Assembly (NCBI GenBank): GCA_029053015.1
Contig: JAIDHX010000018.1
Span: 17,039 to 81,038, forward strand
Origin: Lachnospiraceae bacterium
Lineage (GTDB): Bacteria > Bacillota > Clostridia > Lachnospirales > Lachnospiraceae
Reading direction: 5' to 3'
Length of the DNA: 64,000 bases
Shown: positions 32,990 through 41,324 of the stretch, one piece after another
Layout: every line of letters starts with the position of its first letter
How positions within the stretch are numbered: position 1 is the stretch's first letter
Notes under the pieces: model-generated
Database searches by the model: none
Seen by the model: only the letters and a program-made list of their open reading frames with translations
What the model was told of the DNA's origin: nothing
Position numbers and translations under genes: made by a program

Positions 32990-33025
32990 AAGAAGGGTTG
33001 TCAGCGACAATCCTTCTTATTTTTA
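32990..33025. terminator. bidirectional terminator after YerC gene
   Basis: AAGAAGGGTTGTC pairs with GACAATCCTTCTT (one G-U) over a 3-base loop, followed by ATTTTTAAT. It also serves the convergent bactofilin gene. Confidence 0.85.
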
Positions 33026-33037
33026 ATGCAAAAGCTT

Positions 33038-33532
33038 TTACAGTTCCATTTTATCCGTACCCATGGAAGCGGCAGCCAGAATCTCATCGTCATCATCGCC
33101 TGCCTCTTCTGCTTCTCTCAACGCTTCCCTGATGGCCTCTTTTGCAGATTTCTTTCCGGCTCTGCTTTCTCTTGCCGGATGTTTTTTAATTTTCACATCA
33201 TCCTGATTCATATCGCATCTGCCCTGGAAAATTGCCTTTTCGTCAATCACAATCAAGGTTGTTTTGATATCCCCCATTAACCTTGCCGTGGAAGTCAGTT
33301 CTGTTCTCAAGGAAGCGTTGACATTTCCGATTATCTCTCCGCCAATAATCACGGATGTCACATCCAGATTTCCATGGATTTTACCTGCCGCGCCGATAAT
33401 CAGATTGCCTGCCACCGTCACATTTCCCTCAATAGTGCCATCCAGCCTGACTGAGCCGCCTGCTTTGAAATCTCCTTCCACAACGGAATCCTTACCAATA
33501 ATAGTTGTAATTGCTGTCTCTGATTTTTTCAT
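33038..33532 (-). CDS. bactofilin (polymer-forming cytoskeletal protein)
   Basis: 164 residues from ATG 33532, chosen because GAGGA lies 6 bases ahead (inside an upstream in-frame start). The bactofilin beta-helix is clear: IIGKDSVVEGDFKAGGSVRL, GTIEGNVTVAGNLIIG, GKIHGNLDVTSVIIGGEIIG. The C-terminal tail is charged and unstructured. Bactofilins self-assemble without nucleotide and position cell-wall enzymes. The gene lies downstream of an M23-type protein, a pairing known from other bacteria. Confidence 0.93.
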   Translation of the reverse strand: MKKSETAITTIIGKDSVVEGDFKAGGSVRLDGTIEGNVTVAGNLIIGAAGKIHGNLDVTSVIIGGEIIGNVNASLRTELTSTARLMGDIKTTLIVIDEKAIFQGRCDMNQDDVKIKKHPARESRAGKKSAKEAIREALREAEEAGDDDDEILAAASMGTDKMEL

Positions 33533-33623
33533 ACTTTTCCTCATTTCTGCACTGCCCTTTTTATTCTTACATCCTGCATCGCAGCGCTGACACAAAATGT
33601 TCCTGCCGCTTTACACGGCGTTT

Positions 33624-34337
33624 TTAACCGTTGATTGACAACATATCTGTAGGTTTGATATACTCGCCATCCTTCATAATCTGATAGACAAGCTGTTTAT
33701 TGTCATTCCCTACAAGGAACAGGGTTCTCCCCTGTGCCACTTCATCACCCGCCTTTACCTGTGCTTCTCCTCCGTTGCGATAGATGGAAACATAACCGTT
33801 TCCATGGTCTATTACAATTCTGTATCCGTAGGTTTCATCTTCCTCTACCGCTGTAACCGTACCTTTTGCCGAAGCTACTACAGCAATGCCCTCTGTTGCA
33901 GTAAAAATCACCATAGGTTCGCCTTCCGTCACTTCTTCGATAGACGCGCCGCCGGTAAGCGGATACTCCGTCGGCAGGCTTTGCTGGGAAAGTTCCTCCT
34001 GCAGCGCCTCCGCAGTCTCTGCCTGTGCATTGACCGCTGTACTCAGGGCTTCTATCTTTACGTTCAATGACTCTATCTCTGCCTCCAGACGGCCTTTTTC
34101 TTCCTCCAGGGACGCAATCACTGCCTTTTGCTCATCATCATGCGCTCTGTTCATCTCCCATATCTGCCCCTCATATGCAATATAGCCTATGAGACCGCCG
34201 AACAGACAGCAGAGAACCAGCATAAGCAGCCGTGCCACCATGGGTCGTATTCTTATCTGCCTTGTTTTTGCATTTACGGCATCAGTTGTCAGTATCACTA
34301 TACGGCTTACTTTTCTCTTGTGCTTCCTTCTTGCCAT
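33624..34337 (-). CDS. LytM/M23-type envelope protein, probably non-catalytic
   Basis: 237 residues: basic cytosolic N-terminus, one TM helix (LLMLVLCCLFGGLIGYIAY), a coiled coil (about 65-120) and a C-terminal LytM fold (GIAVVASAKGTVTAVEED, YGYRIVIDHGNGYVSIYRN). Active M23 enzymes need HxxxD and a final HxH; here the latter region reads LVYQIMKDG without histidines, so it is probably a regulator or scaffold like the activators of amidases. Its neighbour bactofilin suggests a morphogenetic complex. Confidence 0.87.
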   Translation of the reverse strand: MARRKHKRKVSRIVILTTDAVNAKTRQIRIRPMVARLLMLVLCCLFGGLIGYIAYEGQIWEMNRAHDDEQKAVIASLEEEKGRLEAEIESLNVKIEALSTAVNAQAETAEALQEELSQQSLPTEYPLTGGASIEEVTEGEPMVIFTATEGIAVVASAKGTVTAVEEDETYGYRIVIDHGNGYVSIYRNGGEAQVKAGDEVAQGRTLFLVGNDNKQLVYQIMKDGEYIKPTDMLSING

Positions 34338-34462
34338 AAAAAGTCACCTCCAGTAAACTCTAATTATTTTACCACAAGTGACTTTTTGAAACAATGTTTA
34401 TTTAACATTTTTGTAACATTTGGACAAAATTTTGCTAACATTTTATGTAAAACATACGCTTT

Positions 34463-35512
34463 TTACATGTTCAATGCCATATCGCCCTGGAAAATCCATC
34501 CTTTTTTACGCATAAATTCCGATATCAGCAACGTAAGCGCAGCAGGAAGGACAAAATGCATCAGAAGAATCAGCCCCAGGGCGCCAATTCCTGTCATGCC
34601 TGCTTCTGTCATCGCGCCATAAGCGGCAATCTGCCCCACGAAGCCGGCGGAACCCATGCCGGAGCCGACCGGCGTACTCACCATGCCAAACACTGCAGAA
34701 GCAATCGGTCCCAAGATCGCGCTGGACAAAATCGCCGGTATCCATATCACCGGTTTTTTTACGATATTGGGCACCTGAAGCATGGAGGTGCCGACCCCCT
34801 GCGCCACAAGCCCGCCCAGCTTATTTTCTCTGTAACTTGCTACAGCAAAACCGACCATATTGCAGCAGCAGCCGATTGTCGCCGCACCTGCCGCCAATCC
34901 GCTGATACTCATGGAGATGCCGATTGCCGCCGAACTGATGGGCAGCGTCAGAATCATTCCCATCAGGACGGAAACCGCAATTCCACCTAGAATCGGATGT
35001 GCCTCCACATTGACATTGACCAGATTGCCCAGCCATGTCATAAATACGGAAATATACGGTCCTGCGACAAGGCCTGTTATCGCACCGGAAACAATTGAAA
35101 CAAAGGGCGTTACAATGATATCCACCTTTGTGCGTCCCGCTACAAGATGTCCTACCTTTATCGCCACAAGAGCGGCGATAAAAGCGCCCAGCGGTTCTCC
35201 GGGTGCGCCCAGCTTAAAGGCTTCCATCGCTGCTACCGCAGGAAATGCGCCTATCATGCCGGTTACTGCCGCAGACACAGTCACAAGCGGTCCTTCCTTA
35301 TACTTACATGCCACTCCTACTCCAATGCCGGCTCCCGTCAGACTCTTCGCCACATTTGCCATCGCCACCAGATAGCTTCCCACCGTTCCTCCAATCAGGG
35401 CTCCGAACTGGGCGATTATCGTACCTATTATCAGTGTGGAAAACAAACCAAGCGCCATACCGGATAATCCGTCAATAAATATGTTGTTTAAAATCTCTTT
35501 GACTTTTTTCAT
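34463..35512 (-). CDS. PTS transporter subunit IIC (EIIC_2 type)
   Basis: 349 residues from ATG 35512 (a longer frame to 35575 adds a polar, unlikely start). About nine or ten glycine/alanine-rich TM segments, with motifs such as FIDGLSGMALGLFSTLIIG, GIGVGVACKY, KVGHLVAGRTKVDIIVTP and VGSGMGSAGFVGQ. This is the compact EIIC family lacking fused A and B domains; the substrate is unknown. AGGAAGG lies about 10 bases ahead. It stands alone, so it must share other PTS components or work differently. Confidence 0.87.
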   Translation of the reverse strand: MKKVKEILNNIFIDGLSGMALGLFSTLIIGTIIAQFGALIGGTVGSYLVAMANVAKSLTGAGIGVGVACKYKEGPLVTVSAAVTGMIGAFPAVAAMEAFKLGAPGEPLGAFIAALVAIKVGHLVAGRTKVDIIVTPFVSIVSGAITGLVAGPYISVFMTWLGNLVNVNVEAHPILGGIAVSVLMGMILTLPISSAAIGISMSISGLAAGAATIGCCCNMVGFAVASYRENKLGGLVAQGVGTSMLQVPNIVKKPVIWIPAILSSAILGPIASAVFGMVSTPVGSGMGSAGFVGQIAAYGAMTEAGMTGIGALGLILLMHFVLPAALTLLISEFMRKKGWIFQGDMALNM

Positions 35513-35645
35513 TTTCAACTGTCCTTCCTCTGCTGTGTACTCATCTGTCTTGTCAGCCACAGAAGAAATTATCACAATATAAAATAAAAATCAAGTCTTT
35601 CTCTTTACTTTTTTCCATTTATATGCTATTCTACTTATGCTGTAA

Positions 35646-35663
35646 GTGTACGATAACGTACAC
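35646..35663 (+). promoter_or_regulatory. hairpin in leader of cold-shock gene
   Basis: GTGTACG-ATAA-CGTACAC, a 7-bp stem with a 4-base loop, 32 bases before the csp start codon. Cold-shock genes often carry structured leaders that control translation or mRNA stability; an operator is the other option. Confidence 0.5.
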
Positions 35664-35695
35664 AAGACTTGATTTATATTTTTGGAGGTAGCACA

Positions 35696-35896
35696 ATGAA
35701 CAAAGGTACAGTAAAGTGGTTCAACAACCAAAAGGGCTATGGTTTCATCTCTGATGAAGCTGGCAATGATGTATTCGTACATTATTCAGGGCTGAACATG
35801 GAAGGCTTCAAGTCTCTTGAAGAAGGCCAGGCAGTTGAGTACGAAGTAATCAATGGCGAAAAAGGACCTCAGGCTGTAAACGTAACCAAGTTATAA
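35696..35896 (+). CDS. cold-shock protein (CspA family)
   Basis: 66 residues, the normal length for a single cold-shock domain. RNP1 (KGYGFIS) and RNP2 (DVFVHYSG) are intact. It binds single-stranded RNA and DNA as an RNA chaperone. Start at 35696 has GGAGG 8 bases ahead. It is monocistronic on the plus strand, with a hairpin in the leader and two hairpins downstream. Confidence 0.96.
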   Translation: MNKGTVKWFNNQKGYGFISDEAGNDVFVHYSGLNMEGFKSLEEGQAVEYEVINGEKGPQAVNVTKL

Positions 35897-35913
35897 TGTT
35901 TTTTCATTATAAC
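35890..35913 (+). terminator. hairpin overlapping csp stop codon
   Basis: GTTATAATG, six T, CATTATAAC: a 9-bp perfect stem that includes the TAA. The weak AT stem suggests RNA 3'-end protection rather than strong termination. Confidence 0.5.
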
Positions 35914-36003
35914 AACCCATAATCAATATCACGATGTACCATTCTTACATGTAAAAATTTTACTTTGTATTTTTGTTTACAATATCGTTTTATCGGGTTA
36001 GAA

Positions 36004-36035
36004 AAAGAACCAATCAAAGATTGGTTCTTTTTTTA
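36004..36035. terminator. strong bidirectional terminator
   Basis: AAAGAACCAATC pairs perfectly with GATTGGTTCTTT over a 3-base loop, followed by five or more T. It lies between csp and the convergent hisA. Confidence 0.9.
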
Positions 36036-36051
36036 TTCTTTCTTTTTCCTT

Positions 36052-36855
36052 TTAATCAGCCGGATACTCCCTGCATTTTTTCACTACCTCATCCAAGTCC
36101 ATGCTTCCGCCAAAGATATTAAGTGCGCTTCCGACTGTTGCATGTACCCTGCCCTGCCCCACATCTCCAAGCAAATCCAAATCATCAAGACTATGGATGC
36201 CGCCCGCATAGGTAATGGGTTTTTGCCCCCATCTTCCGAGAAACGCCACCAACTCGCCCTCTATCCCCTGCGACTTTCCTTCCACATCCACTGCGTGAAT
36301 CAGAAATTCATCACAGTAATTCGAAAGTTCATCCAGCAAATCCCCGTTTACGATTTCCTCTGTTTCATGCTGCCACCTGTCCGTGACCACCTTGTAGTGT
36401 CCGTCCCGCTTTCTGCAGCTCAAATCCAAAACGAGGTGTTCCCGTCCTACGCATTGCTCCATAATTTTCAACCGTTCAAAATCTATCCTGCCCTCCCTGA
36501 AAACATAGGAAGTTACAATCACATGGCTTGCGCCTGCCCCCAGAAACTGACCCGCATTGGCAGGCGTTATGCCGCCTCCTACCTGCAGTCCGCCCGGATA
36601 AGCGGCAATTGCTTTTAATGCCTGCTCCTTTGTCTTCTCGTACATCGGACTGTCCATCGGATTCAGCAGAATAACATGCCCGCCCTTAAGTTTCTTTTTC
36701 TTATACAGCTTCGCATAATAGTCCGCTTCCTGCTCGGACACAAAATTGACCTCAAGGCGAATCCTCTTCTCCCCTGCTTCATCATCGCACAACGTGCCTC
36801 CCACGATCTGCTTCACCTTTCCGTTATGAATGTCAATGCATGGCCTGAATTCCAT
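36052..36855 (-). CDS. hisA: HisA, eukaryotic-type ProFAR isomerase
   Basis: 267 residues from ATG 36855 (GGAGAG ahead; a longer frame begins at 36888). (beta-alpha)8 barrel with MEFRPCIDIHNGKVKQIVGG at the N-terminus, VGGGITPANAGQFLGAGASH for one phosphate site and ITYAGGIHSLDDL for the other. It catalyses the fourth step of histidine synthesis. The insertions (KKKKLKGGHVILLNP) are those of the eukaryotic HIS6-like subfamily known from some Firmicutes. It is separated from any other his gene here. A phosphotransferase gene is immediately upstream. Confidence 0.88.
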   Translation of the reverse strand: MEFRPCIDIHNGKVKQIVGGTLCDDEAGEKRIRLEVNFVSEQEADYYAKLYKKKKLKGGHVILLNPMDSPMYEKTKEQALKAIAAYPGGLQVGGGITPANAGQFLGAGASHVIVTSYVFREGRIDFERLKIMEQCVGREHLVLDLSCRKRDGHYKVVTDRWQHETEEIVNGDLLDELSNYCDEFLIHAVDVEGKSQGIEGELVAFLGRWGQKPITYAGGIHSLDDLDLLGDVGQGRVHATVGSALNIFGGSMDLDEVVKKCREYPAD

Positions 36856-36893
36856 ATTTCTCTCCGTTTCCGCCGCGCAATGCGGCATTTTTC

Positions 36894-37835
36894 TTATTGT
36901 ACTGTCACCTGATTAATATCTGCTGCAAGCATTTTGGCATGACTGTAATAATAATCAAAAACCTTATCCCGCTCCTCCTCGGGATGGTTTAACGCATACT
37001 CAATAAACTCGATGTATTCGTTCAGAAGCGCCAGCTGGATATCTCGCAGATACTGCTCCCAGTCCGGCTTTTCCTCCAGCTTTTTATATACCTCTTCAAT
37101 GTATATTTTGCGATGAGCATCTGTCATATAGAAGGGAAATGTGGTGCGGTCCTCCGTTCCATGCGCAATCAGCCTTGCAACATCCAGCGCATATGGCATA
37201 ATACCGGCAAACGCCCAGTCTATGACATATACGCTTCCCGCGTGGAAAATCGCATTGAACTGCAGAAAATCACCGTTGCACAACGTTCTCGGACAGGTTT
37301 TCTGCCTTTCCAGAAACACGTTATATGCCTGCCGAAGTTCCGGCTCTTTTGCAAGGCATTCCGCCCGCTTCCCGATACGCGCCCAATATTTTTCAAAACG
37401 GTCATCCATCTTCTTTTCCTGAAATTCATGTTCATCCTTCTGCCAGTAAGCATTCATAATGGCAGTAATACTGTCCGCGCACGCATACGCCTCTTCTTCC
37501 GTAAAATCCCGTAAATCAACGCCTTCTATGTATTCTATCAAAATCCATAGAATTCCTCCGACTTCTATACTACCATAAAAGCAAGGGACTTTAAAAGAAC
37601 CCCCTGCCAAAAAGTTCTGATAAACATTCTTTTCTCGCTCATCAGATTTTTTTAACACATAGCACTTTTTGTCAGCCGTAATTTTATATACATTATACCT
37701 GTTCAGCTCTCCCTCGCCATCGTCACAAAACTGCTCTACCGCAAATTCATTAACTGAATCCGTACCAAGCAGCCCGCAGAATATCTCTAAAAATGGAAAC
37801 TCCTTCTGCGGTTTATCCATAAACAACCCCATCAT
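36894..37835 (-). CDS. APH/choline-kinase-like phosphotransferase
   Basis: 313 residues of a kinase-like fold. LIEYIEGVDLRDFTEEE marks the hinge, LCNGDFLQFNAIFH is the catalytic loop (D and N; the usual HGD is NGD) and VIDWAFAG the metal-binding DW. Such enzymes phosphorylate aminoglycosides, choline, sugars or other small molecules. The start at MMGLF has GGGAG 4-7 bases ahead. It lies 38 bases upstream of hisA. The target is not predictable and the histidine-to-asparagine change in HGD is noteworthy. Confidence 0.8.
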   Translation of the reverse strand: MMGLFMDKPQKEFPFLEIFCGLLGTDSVNEFAVEQFCDDGEGELNRYNVYKITADKKCYVLKKSDEREKNVYQNFLAGGSFKVPCFYGSIEVGGILWILIEYIEGVDLRDFTEEEAYACADSITAIMNAYWQKDEHEFQEKKMDDRFEKYWARIGKRAECLAKEPELRQAYNVFLERQKTCPRTLCNGDFLQFNAIFHAGSVYVIDWAFAGIMPYALDVARLIAHGTEDRTTFPFYMTDAHRKIYIEEVYKKLEEKPDWEQYLRDIQLALLNEYIEFIEYALNHPEEERDKVFDYYYSHAKMLAADINQVTVQ

Positions 37836-37909
37836 TCTACTCCCTTAATCATATTTTGAAACTTATATGTTTGCGAAACTTCCCTGCAGGCTACAGGAAA
37901 TTTTGCAAT

Positions 37910-38842
37910 TTACTCAAAGTGCTTCAACAGCTCATACACCCTCTCCTTTGTCAATTCTGCCGTCGCCAGGTTCATTGCCATGGACTGCTGCTCTTCATCC
38001 TCGTACGCAGTGCCGGCCTCCACAGCCAACTGCTCTCTTACTACAATCCATTCCCTCTCGTTTTCAGTAAGCGTACGCAGCGTCTCTGCATCCTGCGTTT
38101 TTTGAAGTGCCTCCCATACGTAGTCTAACGCGGTATCCCACCACTTGCACAGCGCATCCGCTTTTTCGCAGCGTTCCTCCAGCACCATGGAACTATCTGC
38201 AAGCGCCTCCTCAATAGGCGCCGTACCTTCCTCAACAGACGCAATCATGTCTCTTAGATTGTCTGCGACACGGCAACTTGAAAAACCATACCGGCGTTCC
38301 TCATTGTACAGCCCATAACAAGGAAGAACCTCATCCGCTGCACTATCATAATAACCTGTCCAGCTTCTGTACTCCTCAGGCAGTTCTTCCAACGGCGCAC
38401 CGGACAGATAAATCAGAATATTCTCCGCTTCCGCCAGACCATAGGCATCACTGTAAATATATCGCACGCCTTCCTTGATTTCTTCCTTCCCCACTTCCTT
38501 TTTATAATTCATTTCTTCTATCTGCACAGAATAGGTATAATCATTCACCTTGACGGGCTGCGTAAATTGTCCGCTGAAATCACAGCGGTATTCCGTTTCC
38601 TGAAAATCCTCTCCTGTACTTCCGCTATCCACATCGAAATACTCCCCCTGAAAACTTCCGTCAGCATGAATCATCACCGTCGTGCGCCCATTGCTGTCAA
38701 AATGAAACTCAATCCCCGCAAGTTCTTCAAAAGAAAACGCACTTTCCTCCGGCACATCCGCTCCTTTGCCTTTCCCTCCACACCCACACGCAAGAATCAT
38801 CATCCCTACGACTAATATAAACGCTACCACATTCCTCTTCAT
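37910..38842 (-). CDS. lipoprotein with C-terminal LprI/DUF1311-like domain
   Basis: 310 residues from ATG 38842 (AAGGAG 6 bases ahead). Signal peptide with lipobox-like ACGC. The first part (about 30-180) is beta-rich and unrecognised. The last 110 residues (CEKADALCKWWDTALDYVWE ... LTENEREWIVVREQLAVEAG) resemble the lysozyme-inhibitor LprI/DUF1311 family by their R-E-W-I spacing. Probably an outer-face membrane-anchored protein. The longer open frame starts inside the adjacent palindromic repeat and is not the real start. Confidence 0.75.
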   Translation of the reverse strand: MKRNVVAFILVVGMMILACGCGGKGKGADVPEESAFSFEELAGIEFHFDSNGRTTVMIHADGSFQGEYFDVDSGSTGEDFQETEYRCDFSGQFTQPVKVNDYTYSVQIEEMNYKKEVGKEEIKEGVRYIYSDAYGLAEAENILIYLSGAPLEELPEEYRSWTGYYDSAADEVLPCYGLYNEERRYGFSSCRVADNLRDMIASVEEGTAPIEEALADSSMVLEERCEKADALCKWWDTALDYVWEALQKTQDAETLRTLTENEREWIVVREQLAVEAGTAYEDEEQQSMAMNLATAELTKERVYELLKHFE

Positions 38843-38899
38843 ACCCATCTCCTTATTATCTCCATTTGGTAATTGCAAACTCACATTTGCCAACTTCGA

Positions 38900-39037
38900 A
38901 TTGTGCATATGGTATATTCCATAAGCAGACCCTTGCTAGCCGTCGGTACTTAGCTGCCGTATTTTGGCAGCTTACGTACCGCTACGGTAAGCTTGGAGCG
39001 AAAGCGTGTCTGTGTTGGAATATACCATATGCACAAT
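38900..39037. repeat. 138-bp palindromic element with 22-bp terminal inverted repeats (MITE-like)
   Basis: Ends are perfect 22-bp inverted repeats (38900-38921, ATTGTGCATATGGTATATTC; 39016-39037 is its inverse plus two bases). The inside holds a second stem: AGCTGCC ... GGCAGCT around GTATTTT, flanked by GGTAC/GTACC and by near-matching GCTAGCCGT/ACGGTAAGC. The whole can fold as one long hairpin. It encodes nothing credible. It lies between the lipoprotein and an acetyltransferase. Confidence 0.8.
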
Positions 39038-39066
39038 GACAACCGCAAAATTTCTGAATTTCACAA

Positions 39067-39615
39067 TTACCCCTCAAGCCTTTTCATCATCCAATGCATA
39101 TCCGCATAAGTCCCGTCTTTATACTTCATATTATGGGGAAAAGTGCCGAAAATTTCAAAGCCCATTTTTTTATACAAAGATAACGCCCTTTGATTGTCCG
39201 CCACCACCTCAAGCTCAAGCTGCTCCAGACCGATATCTGTGGCAATCTGAATCATTTTCCCGAGCATGGCTGTTCCGATTCCCTTACCGGTATACTTCTG
39301 ATACAACGCAATGCATACGTTGGCGCGATGCCGGAACCTGCTCCGGTTATTTCTCATCAACGCACAGTTTCCTGCATATTCTCCATCCAGGAAGCCCAGC
39401 AGCATCAGACTGTCTTCCGACTCATTCTGATTGTCGATAAAGCGGTATTCTTCCTCCATCGTTATCGTGATTTCCTCCGGCTCCCTCACCAGAAAGCGGG
39501 TTTCTTCACTCGTCTCTTTGAGATAGTCTAACATCATCCGGGCGTCGCTCTTTTCCGGATTCCGAATCAGCAGCGTATGCCCATTCAAATTTATGGTTTC
39601 TTCCTGTATTCTCAT
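39067..39615 (-). CDS. GNAT family N-acetyltransferase
   Basis: 182 residues. The acetyl-CoA loop (YQKYTGKGIGTAMLGKMIQ) and the NQRALSLYKKMGFEIFGTF motif are clear. RimJ/RimL-like enzymes acetylate protein N-termini, amino acids or polyamines; the target is unknown. GAGGGAGA lies before the ATG. It follows the palindromic element and may be transcribed with the next upstream gene (61-bp gap). Confidence 0.92.
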   Translation of the reverse strand: MRIQEETINLNGHTLLIRNPEKSDARMMLDYLKETSEETRFLVREPEEITITMEEEYRFIDNQNESEDSLMLLGFLDGEYAGNCALMRNNRSRFRHRANVCIALYQKYTGKGIGTAMLGKMIQIATDIGLEQLELEVVADNQRALSLYKKMGFEIFGTFPHNMKYKDGTYADMHWMMKRLEG

Positions 39616-39676
39616 AATTCTCTCCCTCTTTTCTTTAAACCTGCATGTTCCTGCACATGTTCCGATCCGCCGGTTC

Positions 39677-40438
39677 CTAGTTTGTCAGTCCTTCTTTCTG
39701 CAGGGCCGTCAGTATCTTTCTCTGATATTCCCTTCCCATTTTTTCAATGGCAGCAAAATATACTTCCTTCTCGTTTTTTATCCACTCCTGTATAAAACCA
39801 AGATAAAATTCCTTTTCTATTTTTGTCTTCTGACTGACAAAAACAGCAGAATACATTTTCATAAGTTCTTTCTCTTTTATCTGATATTTTGCAGCCATAT
39901 TGTCCTGAAAGGAACGTGTATAGTCTACCCCGATGCATCTCAGCATTTCCGCTACAGGAGCCTTCCAAATGTCCACATATCCCTCTTTCACTGCATAAGC
40001 ACAAAGCCTTTCCGTAAAAGGTGACACCTTTGACATATAACACAATTTCATATTCTGTATGCGAACATTGAACAATCCAATTTTTTGACTGACCGGCATC
40101 GTTTCCGGCATTTCATCAGTATCACCGACGAGCCACGCCTGAAACGCCTGTGTTTCAGCAGCATCACAGTTTTTGAGTTCATAACTGTAAGCCAGCCTTC
40201 CGGCCTCCTCCTTTGCAATGTCGGCACCTTTTCCTTCCTCGTTCAGAAACATCAGAATGTGGTTCCTCGACCAGACTGTTTCCCGATACACCTTCTTGGC
40301 TATTTCCTCATACTCCAGTACCAGCCTCCTAAAATCTGCCTGTTCCTTTTTAGAAATACTATATACGCCCGCCTTTGCATACGCTATAATCTTCTCTTCA
40401 ATTTCCCTGTTTTGTTCCTCTGTCACTTTTGCTTCCAT
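39677..40438 (-). CDS. unknown 253-residue helical protein
   Basis: No domain recognised. The sequence is charged, almost entirely helical, without TM segments: EEQNREIEEKIIAYAKAGVY at the start, then SWLVGDTDE-like acidic stretches and a repeated KEYY-type tail. The SD is weak (AAAGGGTG). Codon use matches its neighbours, so it looks native. Function unknown. Confidence 0.6.
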   Translation of the reverse strand: MEAKVTEEQNREIEEKIIAYAKAGVYSISKKEQADFRRLVLEYEEIAKKVYRETVWSRNHILMFLNEEGKGADIAKEEAGRLAYSYELKNCDAAETQAFQAWLVGDTDEMPETMPVSQKIGLFNVRIQNMKLCYMSKVSPFTERLCAYAVKEGYVDIWKAPVAEMLRCIGVDYTRSFQDNMAAKYQIKEKELMKMYSAVFVSQKTKIEKEFYLGFIQEWIKNEKEVYFAAIEKMGREYQRKILTALQKEGLTN

Positions 40439-40499
40439 GGCTTTCTTTCACCCTTTCCTTCTTTTAGCTGTACCAACCCAGGCAGATAAATACTTTTCT

Positions 40500-40913
40500 T
40501 TATAAAACCATAAGCAGCGTCCCGATGCCGATAAAAATACATCCCACAATGGATTTTGCCGTAAATTCTTCGTGCAGAAACAGAAACGCCAGAACCAACG
40601 TAATCACCACGCTCAACTTGTCTATGGGAACCACCTTCGATGCTTCTCCCATCTGCAGCGCCTTATAGTAACAGAGCCACGACGCCCCTGTCGCCAGCCC
40701 TGACAAAATCAAAAATATCCAGCTCTTTCTGCTTATCTGATTAAGCCCTGTCTGCGCATTGGTCAAAAAAACCATTCCCCATGCCATCGCAAGCACCACC
40801 ACCGTCCTGATTGCTGTGGCAAGATTGGAGTTGACGCCGTCAATTCCCACTTTTGCCAGAATAGAGGTCAGCGCCGCAAATACAGATGATAAAATTGCAA
40901 ATAACAGCCACAT
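40500..40913 (-). CDS. EamA-family small transporter
   Basis: 137 residues with four or five TM helices (LLFAILSSVFAALTSILAKV, then TAIRTVVVLAMAWGMVF, WIFLILSGLATGASWLCYY and VVITLVLAFLFLHEEFTA). This is a single EamA unit, half the size of the usual ten-TM DMT transporters, so it probably dimerises. Substrate unknown. GGGGGAG lies 5 bases before the ATG. Confidence 0.88.
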   Translation of the reverse strand: MWLLFAILSSVFAALTSILAKVGIDGVNSNLATAIRTVVVLAMAWGMVFLTNAQTGLNQISRKSWIFLILSGLATGASWLCYYKALQMGEASKVVPIDKLSVVITLVLAFLFLHEEFTAKSIVGCIFIGIGTLLMVL

Positions 40914-41041
40914 ACAGACTCCCCCTGCCTCAAATATAGACTACAGTTTATTTATTATAATAATCAACATGCTTTCCTTGTGCAAGCTATTTTTTCTCAT
41001 CCTGTAATACACTGTCATTTTATCTGACTGCCCACACAAAA

Positions 41042-41066
41042 AGACAGGCGGCATAACCGTCTGTCT
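41042..41066 (-). terminator. terminator of SPFH-RHH operon
   Basis: On the minus strand GACAGACGG pairs with CCGCCTGTC (one G-U) and is followed by TTTTTG. It lies 55 bases past the RHH gene stop. Confidence 0.8.
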
Positions 41067-41120
41067 CTTTATAAAATGTCTGATTGTATCGTTTTATTTT
41101 CCGGCTTCTGTAAATCACTT

Positions 41121-41321
41121 CTAAATATCCAGCTCCGGCGGCACGTCAATTTCATCCGACACATATTTTCCGTTTTTCTTCCGCTGCCGTACACATTCCG
41201 ACAAAAGATATTCTATCTGTCCGTTGACGGAGCGGAAATCGTCCTCTGCCCAGGCTGCGATGGCGTCGTAGAGCTTGGAAGAGAGCCTGAGCGGAATCTG
41301 CTTTTTCGTATTATCTGCCAT
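41121..41321 (-). CDS. ribbon-helix-helix (Arc-like) regulator
   Basis: 66 residues: beta strand QIPLRLSSKLYDAIAAWAED and helices FRSVNGQIEYLLSECVRQ are a typical RHH fold. Such dimers bind paired short half-sites. It starts 3 bases after the SPFH stop with no clear SD, so translation is likely coupled. The operon promoter carries two TGATATCA boxes spaced 11 bp, a spacing typical for RHH operators, so autoregulation is likely. Confidence 0.85.
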   Translation of the reverse strand: MADNTKKQIPLRLSSKLYDAIAAWAEDDFRSVNGQIEYLLSECVRQRKKNGKYVSDEIDVPPELDI

Positions 41322-41324
41322 AGC

